Source of the DNA: Jatrophihabitans sp. GAS493
GTDB lineage: Bacteria > Actinomycetota > Actinomycetes > Mycobacteriales > Jatrophihabitantaceae
Direction of reading: 5' to 3'
DNA length: 64,000 bases
NCBI RefSeq assembly: GCF_900230215.1
Contig: NZ_LT907982.1
Coordinates: 4,263,568-4,327,567, forward strand
In this document: positions 42,665 to 50,375 of the stretch, one piece after another
How the letters are laid out: each line of letters starts with the position of its first letter
Position numbering within the stretch: the first letter of the stretch is position 1
The notes under the pieces: generated by a model
What the model was told of the DNA's origin: nothing
The model's database searches: none
What the model saw: the letters and a program-made list of their open reading frames with translations, nothing else
Program-made: the position numbers and the translations under genes

Positions 42665-42991
42665 GAAGCACAACTCGATCTGCTCTTCCGGGCTCTCGGC
42701 GACGCGACCCGGCGGGCGATCGTCGAGCGGCTGGCCCGCGGACCGGCATCGGTCAGCGATCTGGCTCGCCCCTTCGACATGGCACTGCCCACCGTCGTTC
42801 AGCACCTAGGCGTGCTGGAGACGGCCGGGGTCGTCACCTCGAGCAAAGTCGGGCGGGTACGCACTTATCAGCTCTCGGTGGCGGCATTGACCCCAGCCGC
42901 CGAATGGATGGGGCGGCAGCGCCTGCTGGCCGAACAGCGACTGGACCGTCTCGGTCAACTACTTGATCCAAGCGATAACCCTGAGAAATAA
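42653..42991 (+). CDS. ArsR/SmtB-type HTH repressor
   Basis: A 112-residue winged-helix regulator. I place the start at GTG 42653 (protein begins PKYEAQLDLLFRALGDATRRAI after Met), inside the operator dyad. The recognition region is SVSDLARPFDMALPTVVQHLGVLE. No metal-binding ELCVCDL-type motif is present, so it is not an arsenic sensor. It belongs to the ArsR group paired with SRPBCC/AHSA1 genes. The downstream SRPBCC gene starts 11 bp after its stop. Autoregulation through the start-codon operator is likely. Confidence 0.9.
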   Translation: MPKYEAQLDLLFRALGDATRRAIVERLARGPASVSDLARPFDMALPTVVQHLGVLETAGVVTSSKVGRVRTYQLSVAALTPAAEWMGRQRLLAEQRLDRLGQLLDPSDNPEK

Positions 42992-43002
42992 AGGAGAATG
43001 AA

Positions 43003-43473
43003 GTGAGCGACACCATCACCCCCAGCCAGGCCCACGCGACCTTCGTCATCGAGCGGAACTATCCGGCCCCGGTCGCCAAGGTCTGGGCCGCCCTCTCGGA
43101 GAACGACGCCCGTGACCAGTGGTTCGGCGGCGGAGACGCCTTCGATGTCAAGGCCAAGTCCCACGAGTTCCGGGTCGGCGGTCACGCCGTCGAAGAGGGC
43201 CAGTGGCACGGCGGCCCGAGGTCGAAGTTCGCCTCGACCTACACCGACATCGTCGAGCTGAATCGAATCGTCTTCACCTACGACATGTGGATCGACGGGC
43301 AGCATCTCTCCACGTCACTCACCACCATCGCGGTCGAACCGGACGGCGACGGCACCCGACTCACCTACACCGAGCAGGGCGTGCACTTCGACGGCCTGGA
43401 CACCTTCGAGACCCGCGAAGAGGGCAGCCGCGGCATCCTCGACCAGCTCGGCGCGTACCTGGCCAAGTCCTGA
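43003..43473 (+). CDS. SRPBCC (AHSA1/START-like) domain protein
   Basis: A 156-residue helix-grip protein starting at GTG 43003 behind AAGGAGA. It opens ATFVIERNYPAPVAKVWAAL and has WFGGGDAFDV and YTEQGVHFDGLD, all standard for ArsR-linked SRPBCC proteins. The fold binds hydrophobic ligands; its role in these pairs is not well established. Confidence 0.9.
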   Translation: MSDTITPSQAHATFVIERNYPAPVAKVWAALSENDARDQWFGGGDAFDVKAKSHEFRVGGHAVEEGQWHGGPRSKFASTYTDIVELNRIVFTYDMWIDGQHLSTSLTTIAVEPDGDGTRLTYTEQGVHFDGLDTFETREEGSRGILDQLGAYLAKS

Positions 43474-43519
43474 CTCGAAATCCTGTGACAGGGACACGAC
43501 CGTCGGGCACGATCGAGGT

Positions 43520-43951
43520 ATGCCGCCAACCGATGGACTAACCCTCCGGCAATTCGTCCTGGACAGCACCGACGCCCGCGGACTGGCCGAGTTCTACCGC
43601 CTTCTACTGGGCATTCCCTACCGCGAGGGGGATGAGCGACCCGACGGCGCCGAGTCCAGCGAGAACGGCGAGGACTTCATCGTTCTGATGAATCCGGCCG
43701 GCGGTGCGCGACTTGCCTTCCAGCAGGTCGAGCAGTTGCCGGAGCCGACCTGGCCGGAGGGACCCATCCCACAGATGGGGCATCTGGATCTGCAGGTCAG
43801 CAGCCGGGAGGCGCTCGATGCCGCCCACCGACGAGCGACCTCGCTCGGCGCTCGGCTACTTCGCGACCTGGCCGACGATCCGCAGGAACCGATCCGGATC
43901 TACGCCGATCTCTCCGGTCACCCCTTCTGCATCTTCCTGGCGTCGGACTAA
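43520..43951 (+). CDS. VOC (glyoxalase/bleomycin-resistance-like) protein
   Basis: A 143-residue single vicinal-oxygen-chelate unit: LRQFVLDSTDARGLAEFYR at the start, GARLAFQQVEQLPEPTWP in the middle, MGHLDLQVSSREAL opening the second beta-alpha-beta repeat and YADLSGHPFCIFL at the end. This is the common actinobacterial subfamily of unknown substrate. Confidence 0.87.
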   Translation: MPPTDGLTLRQFVLDSTDARGLAEFYRLLLGIPYREGDERPDGAESSENGEDFIVLMNPAGGARLAFQQVEQLPEPTWPEGPIPQMGHLDLQVSSREALDAAHRRATSLGARLLRDLADDPQEPIRIYADLSGHPFCIFLASD

Positions 43952-44000
43952 CCGGCCGCCGGGCTTGGATGCCGTCAATTTTCCCAACAAGGCGACGCTC

Positions 44001-44978
44001 TCAGACGCCGCCGCTCGTCGGGGCGGTCTGCGTCCGAGCTGAGATCACGATGGCCCCGCCAAGCAGCAGCGCGCCGGCGTAACCGGCCGGCGAGAGTCGT
44101 TCGCCGAGAAGCGCGATGGACAGCAGCGTGCCGGTCAGCGGCTCCAACAGCGCCACCACCGTGGCGGTGGAGGCCGCGACCGTTCGCAGCCCGCGGAAGA
44201 ACAGGGTGTACGCCAGCGCGGTCGGCGCGATGGCCAGTAGCGTCAGTAGTCCGAGATTCTCGGGTGAAACCGTGAAGCCGAGACCTCCGCTGAGGGCAGC
44301 GACCGGCGCCAGCAGCAGACCACCGAGGCCGAACCCGTAGCCGGTCACGCCACGCTCGTCGACACCGACCAGGGGTCGACGTCCGAGGAGGGTGAAGGCG
44401 GCGAAGGTGAGACCGGAGAAGGCGGCCAGCCCGGCGCAGGCCAACTCCTTCGGCATGCTCTGCCCTCCGGCCGGCACACCGACCAGCATCGTCAGCCCGA
44501 TCAGCGCCAGCACCACGACCATAGTCGCGCGTCGCTGCGGAAGTCGCCGGTGCCGGACGCTTTCGTAGAGCAGCACGAAGACGGGCGAGGATCCGATCGC
44601 CACCAGGGTGGCGACGCTGACCGTGCCGACCGCCACCGCCGAGAAGTACGCGGCCTGGAAGACCGCGGCCAACACCGCCACGGCGAGAATCCTCCGCCAG
44701 GCCGCCGCCCCTCGGGGTGGTCGCTGCCCGGTCGCGAGCAGCGAGATAACGACCAGCGCACCCCCCACTCCGAGGCGGTAGGCCGCGACAGCGATCGGCG
44801 ACAGGTGCGCGGAGTCGGCCAGCGCCCTTCCGGTGATGCCGCCGGTGCCCCAGAGCAGGCCGGCGATGACGAGTGAGAGAAGACCCGATGAGACACGGGA
44901 TGATGGGCCCAGACGTGCTTCTGAAGTGCTCGGTCCTTCTGTAGTGCCCAGTGGTTCTGTGGTGCCCAGTGGTTGCAT
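44001..44978 (-). CDS. EamA/DMT-family transporter
   Basis: A 325-residue drug/metabolite transporter with about ten membrane helices in two EamA repeats. The first has LLSLVIAGLLWGTGGITGRAL, the second GLAAFSGLTFAAFTLLG. The N-terminal tail is a degenerate 18-bp repeat giving PLGTTEPLGTTE. AGGAG precedes the ATG at 44978. The ~200-nt leader on this strand contains a tiny ORF and a folded RNA, so the gene is probably regulated by attenuation or a ligand-binding RNA. The transported compound, perhaps an amino acid, is unknown. Confidence 0.87.
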   Translation of the reverse strand: MQPLGTTEPLGTTEGPSTSEARLGPSSRVSSGLLSLVIAGLLWGTGGITGRALADSAHLSPIAVAAYRLGVGGALVVISLLATGQRPPRGAAAWRRILAVAVLAAVFQAAYFSAVAVGTVSVATLVAIGSSPVFVLLYESVRHRRLPQRRATMVVVLALIGLTMLVGVPAGGQSMPKELACAGLAAFSGLTFAAFTLLGRRPLVGVDERGVTGYGFGLGGLLLAPVAALSGGLGFTVSPENLGLLTLLAIAPTALAYTLFFRGLRTVAASTATVVALLEPLTGTLLSIALLGERLSPAGYAGALLLGGAIVISARTQTAPTSGGV

Positions 44979-45016
44979 TGAATAGCTCCTGCGACGAGAT
45001 GGAAGGTGGTCGCGTG

Positions 45017-45146
45017 GAGCGGAGGGTTACGCCTCAGCAGGCCAGCCGGCCGGCCGAATCGAGGCTCGCTGATCCGACCCGTGACGCCGAACTTCAGAAG
45101 CCGTTAGGCGACGAAAGCGCGCACGGGTCAGCGCCACACTCCGCTC
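45017..45146 (-). ncRNA. Candidate structured leader (three-way junction) of the EamA gene
   Basis: On the minus-strand RNA three helices can form. The closing stem pairs 45139-45146 with 45017-45024 (8 perfect pairs, GAGCGGAG/CTCCGCTC). One arm pairs 45122-45129 with 45076-45083 (8 pairs, GACCCGTG/CACGGGTC), extended across a bulge by 45067-45070 with 45130-45133. A second arm pairs 45061-45065 with 45031-45035 (GCCTC/GAGGC), with further GC-rich pairing inside. The junction ends about 27 nt before the AGGAG site of the transporter gene. I could not match it to a known riboswitch class. Confidence 0.55.
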
Positions 45147-45186
45147 AGGAGCTGGGTGGTGGGGTGATGATCGCGAGCCGATGCAT
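45145..45186 (-). CDS. Leader peptide with Pro-Pro-Pro stall motif
   Basis: A 13-codon ORF, MHRLAIITPPPSS, lies in the leader of the EamA gene. A TAGTCT -10-like element ends 7 nt before its ATG, so it may be leaderless. Its stop codon shares two bases with the 5' strand of the junction's closing stem. Three consecutive prolines cause ribosome pausing, and a ribosome held there would cover the closing stem. This layout suggests a translation-dependent attenuator. Confidence 0.5.
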   Translation of the reverse strand: MHRLAIITPPPSS

Positions 45187-45215
45187 ACCGGCGAGACTAA
45201 CAGGCAACTGCGCGG

Positions 45216-46298
45216 CTACGGCAGCAGCAGGCAGGAGTCGCCGAACTCGTGCCACAGATAGCGGTGAGCCACCGCGGCGTCGTAGGCGAGCTGGGTCAGG
45301 CGGGCACCGGCCACCGACTCGACGAGCAGCAGGTGCGAGGCCTCCGGGTTGTGCAGACCCGTAATCAGTCCGGTGACGACCCGAGCCGGATTCTCGCCGC
45401 CGACGATGTGCTCGGTCCAGCCCGAGCAGGGCTGCACTTCGCCGGCGTCGTCCGCGGCCGACTCCAGCGCCCGGGTCACCGTCGTTCCGACCGCGACCAC
45501 CCGCCCGCCGGCCCGTCTGGTCTGGTTCACCAACCGTGCCGTCGACGCGCCGACCTCGAACCGCTCCGGCTGCGGCGGCTCCCCCGCGTCCTGCGACGAG
45601 ACCCCGGTATGCAGCGTGATCGGTGCGAGACCGACGCCACGACTCACCAGTTCGGTGACCAGTTCGGTGGTGAACGGACGGCCGGCGCTCGGCATCTCAG
45701 CACTCCCGGGTTCCCGCGAGAAGACCGTCTGATAGTCCCGCAGTGGCCAGTGCCGGCGCAGGTAGCCGTAGCTGATCGGGCGTCCGTAGCGGGCGAGATA
45801 CACCGCCACCGCCACCGCAGAGTCGACCTCGGCCCGCCAGAGACGATTCCCCTCCCCCGTCGGCGACGCGGCGATACCGCCGTAGGCCTCGATGAGGCGA
45901 AGCGTCAGCTGCTGCGGCAGCCGGACTACCTCACCCGCGGTAGCGGTGAGGACCGGCGCAGCCCCGTCCGGGGCGCTTCGTAACTCCACCACCCAGGTGC
46001 CGTCGTCCAGGCCGGTCGCGAAGTGCACGATGACCGGTTCGGAGTGCCGCCAACTCCCTTCGATCTCACCGGCCAGCGTCTCGGAGTTGTTCACCACCAG
46101 CAGGTCCCCGGCCCCGAGAAAGTCGGGTAGCTCCCGGAAGCGGTGGTGCGAAATGTGCTCCAGTTGGTCGGGCCGGTGCTGGGCCACGAGCAGGCGAACA
46201 CCGTCGCGGGACAGGCCGCGCTGCTCCGGCGGCTCGGCCGCGGTCAGGTCGTCGGTGAGGCGGAAGATCGTCGTGGGCGTCGGGAGGAGTGCGGTCAT
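45216..46298 (-). CDS. queA: QueA-like S-adenosylmethionine:tRNA ribosyltransferase-isomerase
   Basis: A 360-residue QueA-family protein: FRELPDFLGAGDLLVVNNSETL near the start, LPQQLTLRLIEAYGGIA in the middle, and SYGYLRRHWPLRDYQTVFSREPGSAEMPSAGRPFT (seen here as SYGYLRRHWPL and GSAEMPSAGRPFT), LAPITLHTGVSS and VGTTVTRALESA toward the end. QueA adds the cyclopentane precursor in queuosine synthesis. No tgt, queC, queD, queE or queG gene is in the window, and the family's typical DYELPPELIAQ N-terminus is diverged. AAAGGAAA precedes the ATG; it lies 18 bp after the SDR gene. Confidence 0.82.
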   Translation of the reverse strand: MTALLPTPTTIFRLTDDLTAAEPPEQRGLSRDGVRLLVAQHRPDQLEHISHHRFRELPDFLGAGDLLVVNNSETLAGEIEGSWRHSEPVIVHFATGLDDGTWVVELRSAPDGAAPVLTATAGEVVRLPQQLTLRLIEAYGGIAASPTGEGNRLWRAEVDSAVAVAVYLARYGRPISYGYLRRHWPLRDYQTVFSREPGSAEMPSAGRPFTTELVTELVSRGVGLAPITLHTGVSSQDAGEPPQPERFEVGASTARLVNQTRRAGGRVVAVGTTVTRALESAADDAGEVQPCSGWTEHIVGGENPARVVTGLITGLHNPEASHLLLVESVAGARLTQLAYDAAVAHRYLWHEFGDSCLLLP

Positions 46299-46316
46299 CG
46301 AGCGGTTTCCTTTGAA

Positions 46317-47072
46317 TTAGCGGATGAATTTATCGGATGAAGCAGGGTGAGCCAGGTCAGCCGCCCGGTAGCGACCGCTGGGCAGTTCAGCGCCCGATTC
46401 CGGATCGAGCAGCCCCAGCAGTTGGGGCACCACCGACTCCGGCCGCGGACGGTCGGAGATGTCCTCGCCCGGGAAGGCCGCCTGATGCATCTCGGTGCGC
46501 ATGTCACCGGGGTCGATGGCGTACCAATAATGGGAGCCGTCCTCGGCGGCCAGCGTGCGGGTCAGGTGATCGAGCGCGGCCTTCGCGGCCCCGTAGGCTC
46601 CCCAGCCGGGGTAGGCCTCGACTGCGGCATCGGAGGAGATGTTCACAATCACCGCGTCGCGCCGAAGGCTGCTGCGCAACTGCTGAATCAGGGCCAGCGG
46701 CGCGAGCAGGTTCGTCTCCAGCACCGCCCGGAAGGCCGGCAGATCCAGATCGTGCAGCGGTGGCAGCGGGGTCGGCCCGAGGGTGCTCGCGTTGTTCACC
46801 AGCAGGTCGAGACGCCCCGCTTCGGCGACCGCGGCGACGAGCTGATCGCGATGGGCGAGGTCGACGACGCTCCCCTCGATGGCCCAGACGGTGCGGCGCG
46901 GCCGGTCAGCATAGGCCTGAAGCGCCGCCGCCACCCGTCCGAGCCGTTCGGGGTGGCGCGCGTCGATGATCAGCCGCCAACCACGGGCAGCCAGGGCGTC
47001 GGCCAGGGCCCGCCCCAGTCCGGCCGAGGCGCCGGTGATCAGCGCCACGCGGTTCTCTTCTGAATTGGCCAT
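46317..47072 (-). CDS. Short-chain dehydrogenase/reductase
   Basis: A 251-residue Rossmann-fold oxidoreductase with TGASAGLGRALA (cofactor loop), LVNNAST, the catalytic serine region (VIVNISSDAAVEA) and YGAAKAALDHL (YxxxK). Arg38 after the second strand (IIDARHPERL) suggests NADP preference. It diverges from soxR and starts 16 bp from a SoxR-box-like dyad, so redox control is likely. Substrate unknown. Confidence 0.88.
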   Translation of the reverse strand: MANSEENRVALITGASAGLGRALADALAARGWRLIIDARHPERLGRVAAALQAYADRPRRTVWAIEGSVVDLAHRDQLVAAVAEAGRLDLLVNNASTLGPTPLPPLHDLDLPAFRAVLETNLLAPLALIQQLRSSLRRDAVIVNISSDAAVEAYPGWGAYGAAKAALDHLTRTLAAEDGSHYWYAIDPGDMRTEMHQAAFPGEDISDRPRPESVVPQLLGLLDPESGAELPSGRYRAADLAHPASSDKFIR

Positions 47073-47087
47073 GCCACCATCGTTAAA

Positions 47088-47105
47088 CTTGAAGTGAACT
47101 TTAAG
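47088..47105. promoter_or_regulatory. SoxR-box-like operator between divergent genes
   Basis: CTTGAAGT and ACTTTAAG flank a GA centre, an 18-bp dyad with one mismatch that fits the CCTCAAGT/ACTTGAGG type of SoxR box. A TAGAAT -10 at 47111-47116 for soxR and a TTGACT -35-like element for the divergent SDR gene (minus strand, 47104-47109) overlap or flank it. Predicted start sites fall at or next to both ATGs. Confidence 0.65.
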
Positions 47106-47122
47106 TCAAGTAGAATGGTCAG

Positions 47123-47602
47123 ATGAAGACGACTGATTCGCTCACCGTCGCCGAGGTGTCGCACCGCAGCGGCTTCGCCGCCTCCGCGCTTCGCTACTAC
47201 GAACGCGAGGGGCTCATCCCGGCCACCCGCACCGGCGGCGGTCAGCGCCGCTATGAACGCAGCGTGCTACGCCGGCTGGCCTTCATCCGGGCGGCGCGCA
47301 ATGTCGGCCTGAGCCTGGACGAGGTACGGGCCGAACTGGCCCGCCTCCCCGAAGGCCGGACCCCGACCAAGGCCGACTGGGGGCGCATCTCCCGCGATTG
47401 GCGTGAACGTCTGGATGAACAGATCGCCGCCTTGGAGGCACTCCGGGACGGGCTACAGAGCTGCATCGGCTGTGGTTGCCTGTCCATGCAACGCTGCGCC
47501 GTCTCCAACCCCGGCGACATGATCGCCGCCGCGGTCCCGGCCGGGGGGGCGGCGTACCTGCCGCCGCTACTGCGCGCCCAACGGGATGAGAGGGTCGACT
47601 GA
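47123..47602 (+). CDS. soxR: SoxR-type redox-sensing MerR regulator
   Basis: A 159-residue MerR protein: VAEVSHRSGFAASALRYYER is the helix-turn-helix/wing, followed by a dimer helix and the [2Fe-2S] ligand set Cys114, Cys117, Cys119, Cys125 (CIGCGC, then QRC). A Pro/Leu-rich tail follows. Oxidation of the cluster by redox-active compounds activates target promoters with long spacers. A TAGAAT -10 ends 6 nt before the ATG and no Shine-Dalgarno is present, so the mRNA is probably leaderless. Confidence 0.92.
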   Translation: MKTTDSLTVAEVSHRSGFAASALRYYEREGLIPATRTGGGQRRYERSVLRRLAFIRAARNVGLSLDEVRAELARLPEGRTPTKADWGRISRDWRERLDEQIAALEALRDGLQSCIGCGCLSMQRCAVSNPGDMIAAAVPAGGAAYLPPLLRAQRDERVD

Positions 47603-48000
47603 TGAGGCTGATGGACGCGACGGACCCCGACTTCACCCAGTTCTGGAGCGAACGGGCACTGAGTAGCCTGACCACGATTCGCCCGGACGGCACTCCCCAT
47701 GTCGTTCCGGTTGGCGTGACGGTGGACCCGGCCGCCGGCACCGCGTGGGTGATCACCTCGGGCACCTCGCAGAAGGCCAGGCTGGTGGCCGCCGCCGGCG
47801 GTGATGGCCTGGCCGCCGCCGCCTGCCAGGTCGACGGGCGACGCTGGTCCACCCTGGAGGGGCGCGCCTTTCTCCGTGATGACCCGGCGACCGTCGCTGA
47901 GGCCGTCCGGCGCTACGCCCTGCGCTACAAGCAGCCCCGGGAGAACCCGCGCCGAGTGGTTCTGGAGATCGTCGTCTCCCGCGTGCTGGGCAACGTCTAG
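47602..48000 (+). CDS. Pyridoxamine-phosphate-oxidase-like / F420-type split-barrel protein
   Basis: A 132-residue split-barrel flavin/F420-binding protein: LSSLTTIRPDGTPHVVPVGV is the standard opening of actinobacterial PPOX-class enzymes, and ALRYKQPRENPRRVVLEI closes it. Its ATG overlaps the soxR stop (TGATG), so it is in the soxR operon and probably takes part in redox or quinone handling. The cofactor is not settled by sequence alone. Confidence 0.82.
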   Translation: MRLMDATDPDFTQFWSERALSSLTTIRPDGTPHVVPVGVTVDPAAGTAWVITSGTSQKARLVAAAGGDGLAAAACQVDGRRWSTLEGRAFLRDDPATVAEAVRRYALRYKQPRENPRRVVLEIVVSRVLGNV

Positions 48001-48002
48001 CG

Positions 48003-48779
48003 ATGGAGATTCTCTGGTTGGCCGCATTCGCCGACGTCCCCGCGTCAGAGCTGGCCGAAGTGGTCGCCTTCTGGGAAGCGGTGACCCGGACCCGCGCCGG
48101 CACGGCACAGGGGCGCCACGGCCAATTCGTTCCGCTGGCCGGCACCGGGGAGTCCCCGCACCTGTGGATCCAACGGGTGGAGCGTCCAGCCGGCGCCGTG
48201 AGCTGGCACCCCGACCTCTACGTCGACGACCTCGAGGAGGCCGCCATCCGCGCCGCCGACCTCGGGGCGCAGACAACCCGGTCGGTTCCGAATCTGGTCA
48301 CGCTGAGCTCCCCGGCCGGCCAGCAGTTCTGCCTGGTCAGCGCGGACCTCAGCGCCGATGGACCATACCTGCGGGCGCAGCCTCGGGTCTGGCCTGATGG
48401 TCAGCGCAGTCTCCTTGACCAGCTCAGCCTGGATATCCCGATCGCCGCGTTCGCGAGCGAGACACGCTTCTGGAGCCTGCTCACCGGGTGGGAGCAGCAT
48501 TCCGGCTCGCTCGCCGAGTTCGATTACCTGCAGCGCCCACCGCACATCCCGCTGCGTCTGCTGCTGCAACGGCTGGGGGTCGAAGACGACGACGGCGTCG
48601 ATGACCTGGAGCCACCGCACGCCCACGTCGACTTCGCCTGCGACGACTTCGAGGAGGAGCGGCGCCGCCACGAGCGGCTGGGCGCCACGACCATCCGCAC
48701 CACCAAATATTGGGTGACGCTGCGAGATCCGGTCGGCCTGCTCTACTGCATCACCAGCCGCAACCCCGAGGAGAGCTGA
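48003..48779 (+). CDS. Two-domain VOC-family protein
   Basis: A 258-residue protein with two VOC halves: ASELAEVVAFWEAVTRTRAG with HPDLYVDDLEEA in the first, and FASETRFWSLLTGWEQH with HAHVDFACDDFEEERRRHE in the second. It starts 2 bp after the previous stop, third gene of the soxR operon. Substrate unknown. Confidence 0.83.
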   Translation: MEILWLAAFADVPASELAEVVAFWEAVTRTRAGTAQGRHGQFVPLAGTGESPHLWIQRVERPAGAVSWHPDLYVDDLEEAAIRAADLGAQTTRSVPNLVTLSSPAGQQFCLVSADLSADGPYLRAQPRVWPDGQRSLLDQLSLDIPIAAFASETRFWSLLTGWEQHSGSLAEFDYLQRPPHIPLRLLLQRLGVEDDDGVDDLEPPHAHVDFACDDFEEERRRHERLGATTIRTTKYWVTLRDPVGLLYCITSRNPEES

Positions 48780-48784
48780 TGCCC

Positions 48785-49456
48785 TTACTTGATAAGCGGA
48801 AACCGGTCGGCGTCGGGGCCGAGGGCGGCCCGATCCGCCGCTGAGAGCTCGCTGCGTCCCGACCCGATGCGGGCCCAGGTCAGGTCATCCCAGGTGGATG
48901 GCGCCGGGTGGCCGAGCAGCCCGTCCAGGGTGCGCCGGATCGTCGCCAGCACGCGGGCGTTCGGCCCCGGACGATCCAGCTCGGTCAGCAGGTCCAGGTG
49001 ATGCAGTCCGGCCTCAACGGTCAGGGTGTCGATGAGGTCACCGACCTGAAGGGCGTGCCCCTGTGTGGCGACCACGCTCTCGGAGTCCGAGCGTTCAGCG
49101 AGGGTGAGGACGGCTCTGGTCGTCTCGGCGTAGGTGGCGGCCAGGTACTCCAGCCGCCAGGCCGCGGCCATCGTGCGGACTGATCGCAGGCCGCGCGACT
49201 CCGGATCCTCCTGGCCCGGAGAGTCGATCCAGTAACTGCTGGCGGTTCGATCAGCCGGCCGGTCAGCCGGCGTGGCCAGCGCGACCAGCGCCCGCTGCGC
49301 GTCGCCCAGCAGATGCACGAAGAGGTCGCGGACCGACCAGCCGGGGCAGCCCGTGCCGCACCAGGAGTCCCGCTCACTAAGCGAGAGCGCTACCACGCCG
49401 AGGTCGGAGTACGCGAAGCGGAGCGGGGCCAATTCAGGTCGCACAGCCTTACCCAA
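48785..49456 (-). CDS. MDMPI/DinB-type putative mycothiol-dependent protein
   Basis: A 223-residue four-helix-bundle protein. The GCPGWSVRDLFVHLLGD motif is typical of the maleylpyruvate-isomerase N-domain (TIGR03083-like) group, and the metal-histidine helix appears as DTLTVEAGLHHLDLLTE. These proteins bind a divalent metal with three histidines and in some cases use mycothiol. The actual reaction is unknown. It converges on the soxR operon and diverges from the HAD gene. Confidence 0.8.
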   Translation of the reverse strand: MGKAVRPELAPLRFAYSDLGVVALSLSERDSWCGTGCPGWSVRDLFVHLLGDAQRALVALATPADRPADRTASSYWIDSPGQEDPESRGLRSVRTMAAAWRLEYLAATYAETTRAVLTLAERSDSESVVATQGHALQVGDLIDTLTVEAGLHHLDLLTELDRPGPNARVLATIRRTLDGLLGHPAPSTWDDLTWARIGSGRSELSAADRAALGPDADRFPLIK

Positions 49457-49531
49457 TCACAGGGTGGCCGGCGGCCAAACCGACCCGCGGTCGCAGCGAG
49501 ATCATGTGGGCTGACGGCTAGGCTGCCTGGG

Positions 49532-50368
49532 ATGGCCGCCGATCGCAGGACGCTCTACGTCTCCGATCTCGACGGGACCCTGCTGCGGCCGGACGGCACC
49601 CTGGGTGACTTCACCGCCGCGGTCGTCAATGAACTGGTCGCCGGCGGCGGCCTCTTCACCTACGCCACCGCCCGCTCCCCGTACCGGGCCGCCCTCCTCA
49701 CCCAATCGTTGAACCTCCAACTGCCGCTGATCACCTACGGCGGAGCCGTGATCACCGACCCGGTCACCAGTCGGACGCTGCGAACGGCGACGCCCCCGGC
49801 CGCCGCTGTGCGAACGCTCATCACGGCGGCCGCGCGGCGCGGTCTGCAGCCGCTCGTCTTCGTCCAGCACGCGGGCCGGGATCGGCTCTGCTGGATCGAC
49901 GGGCCGCTGAACTGGGGCACCGGCGACTTCCTCCGGCGTCGCACCGACGATCCGCGCCTGCTGCCGCTGGCCAGTTGGTCACAGGTGAGCCTTGAGCAGG
50001 TCTTCTACATCTCGCTCATCGGACCACTCACCGACCTCGAAGAGTGCCGCAGCGACCTGGTGGAGGAGCTGGCCGACTGCGACGTGCTCATCTCCGAGGA
50101 TGTCTACGTTCCCGGGCAATTCATCCTCGATCTCACCTCAGCGGCCGGGACGAAGGCGGCGGCGCTGCAGCAGGTGGCGGCGGAGGTGAAGGCCGATGAG
50201 GTGGTCTGCTTCGGCGACAACGTCAATGATCTAGGCATGTTCGGCGCTGCCGATCGCTCTTACGCGGTGGCCAACGCCGTAGCTGAGGCGAGGCGAGTCG
50301 CCACCGCGGTGATCGGCAGCAATGCCGTCGAGGGTGTCGCCCGCTGGCTGCGCGAGCACGCGGCATGA
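49532..50368 (+). CDS. HAD superfamily phosphatase, Cof (IIB) type
   Basis: A 278-residue hydrolase starting at ATG 49532 (the frame is open further upstream, but that part overlaps the divergent gene). Motif I is VSDLDGTLLRPDG with the nucleophile Asp, motif II the Thr in FTYATARSPY, motif III a Lys in AAGTKAAALQ and motif IV FGDNVNDLGMF. The C2B cap domain lies between motifs II and III. Likely a sugar-phosphate or flavin-phosphate phosphatase. Confidence 0.88.
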   Translation: MAADRRTLYVSDLDGTLLRPDGTLGDFTAAVVNELVAGGGLFTYATARSPYRAALLTQSLNLQLPLITYGGAVITDPVTSRTLRTATPPAAAVRTLITAAARRGLQPLVFVQHAGRDRLCWIDGPLNWGTGDFLRRRTDDPRLLPLASWSQVSLEQVFYISLIGPLTDLEECRSDLVEELADCDVLISEDVYVPGQFILDLTSAAGTKAAALQQVAAEVKADEVVCFGDNVNDLGMFGAADRSYAVANAVAEARRVATAVIGSNAVEGVARWLREHAA

Positions 50369-50375
50369 TGAGACG

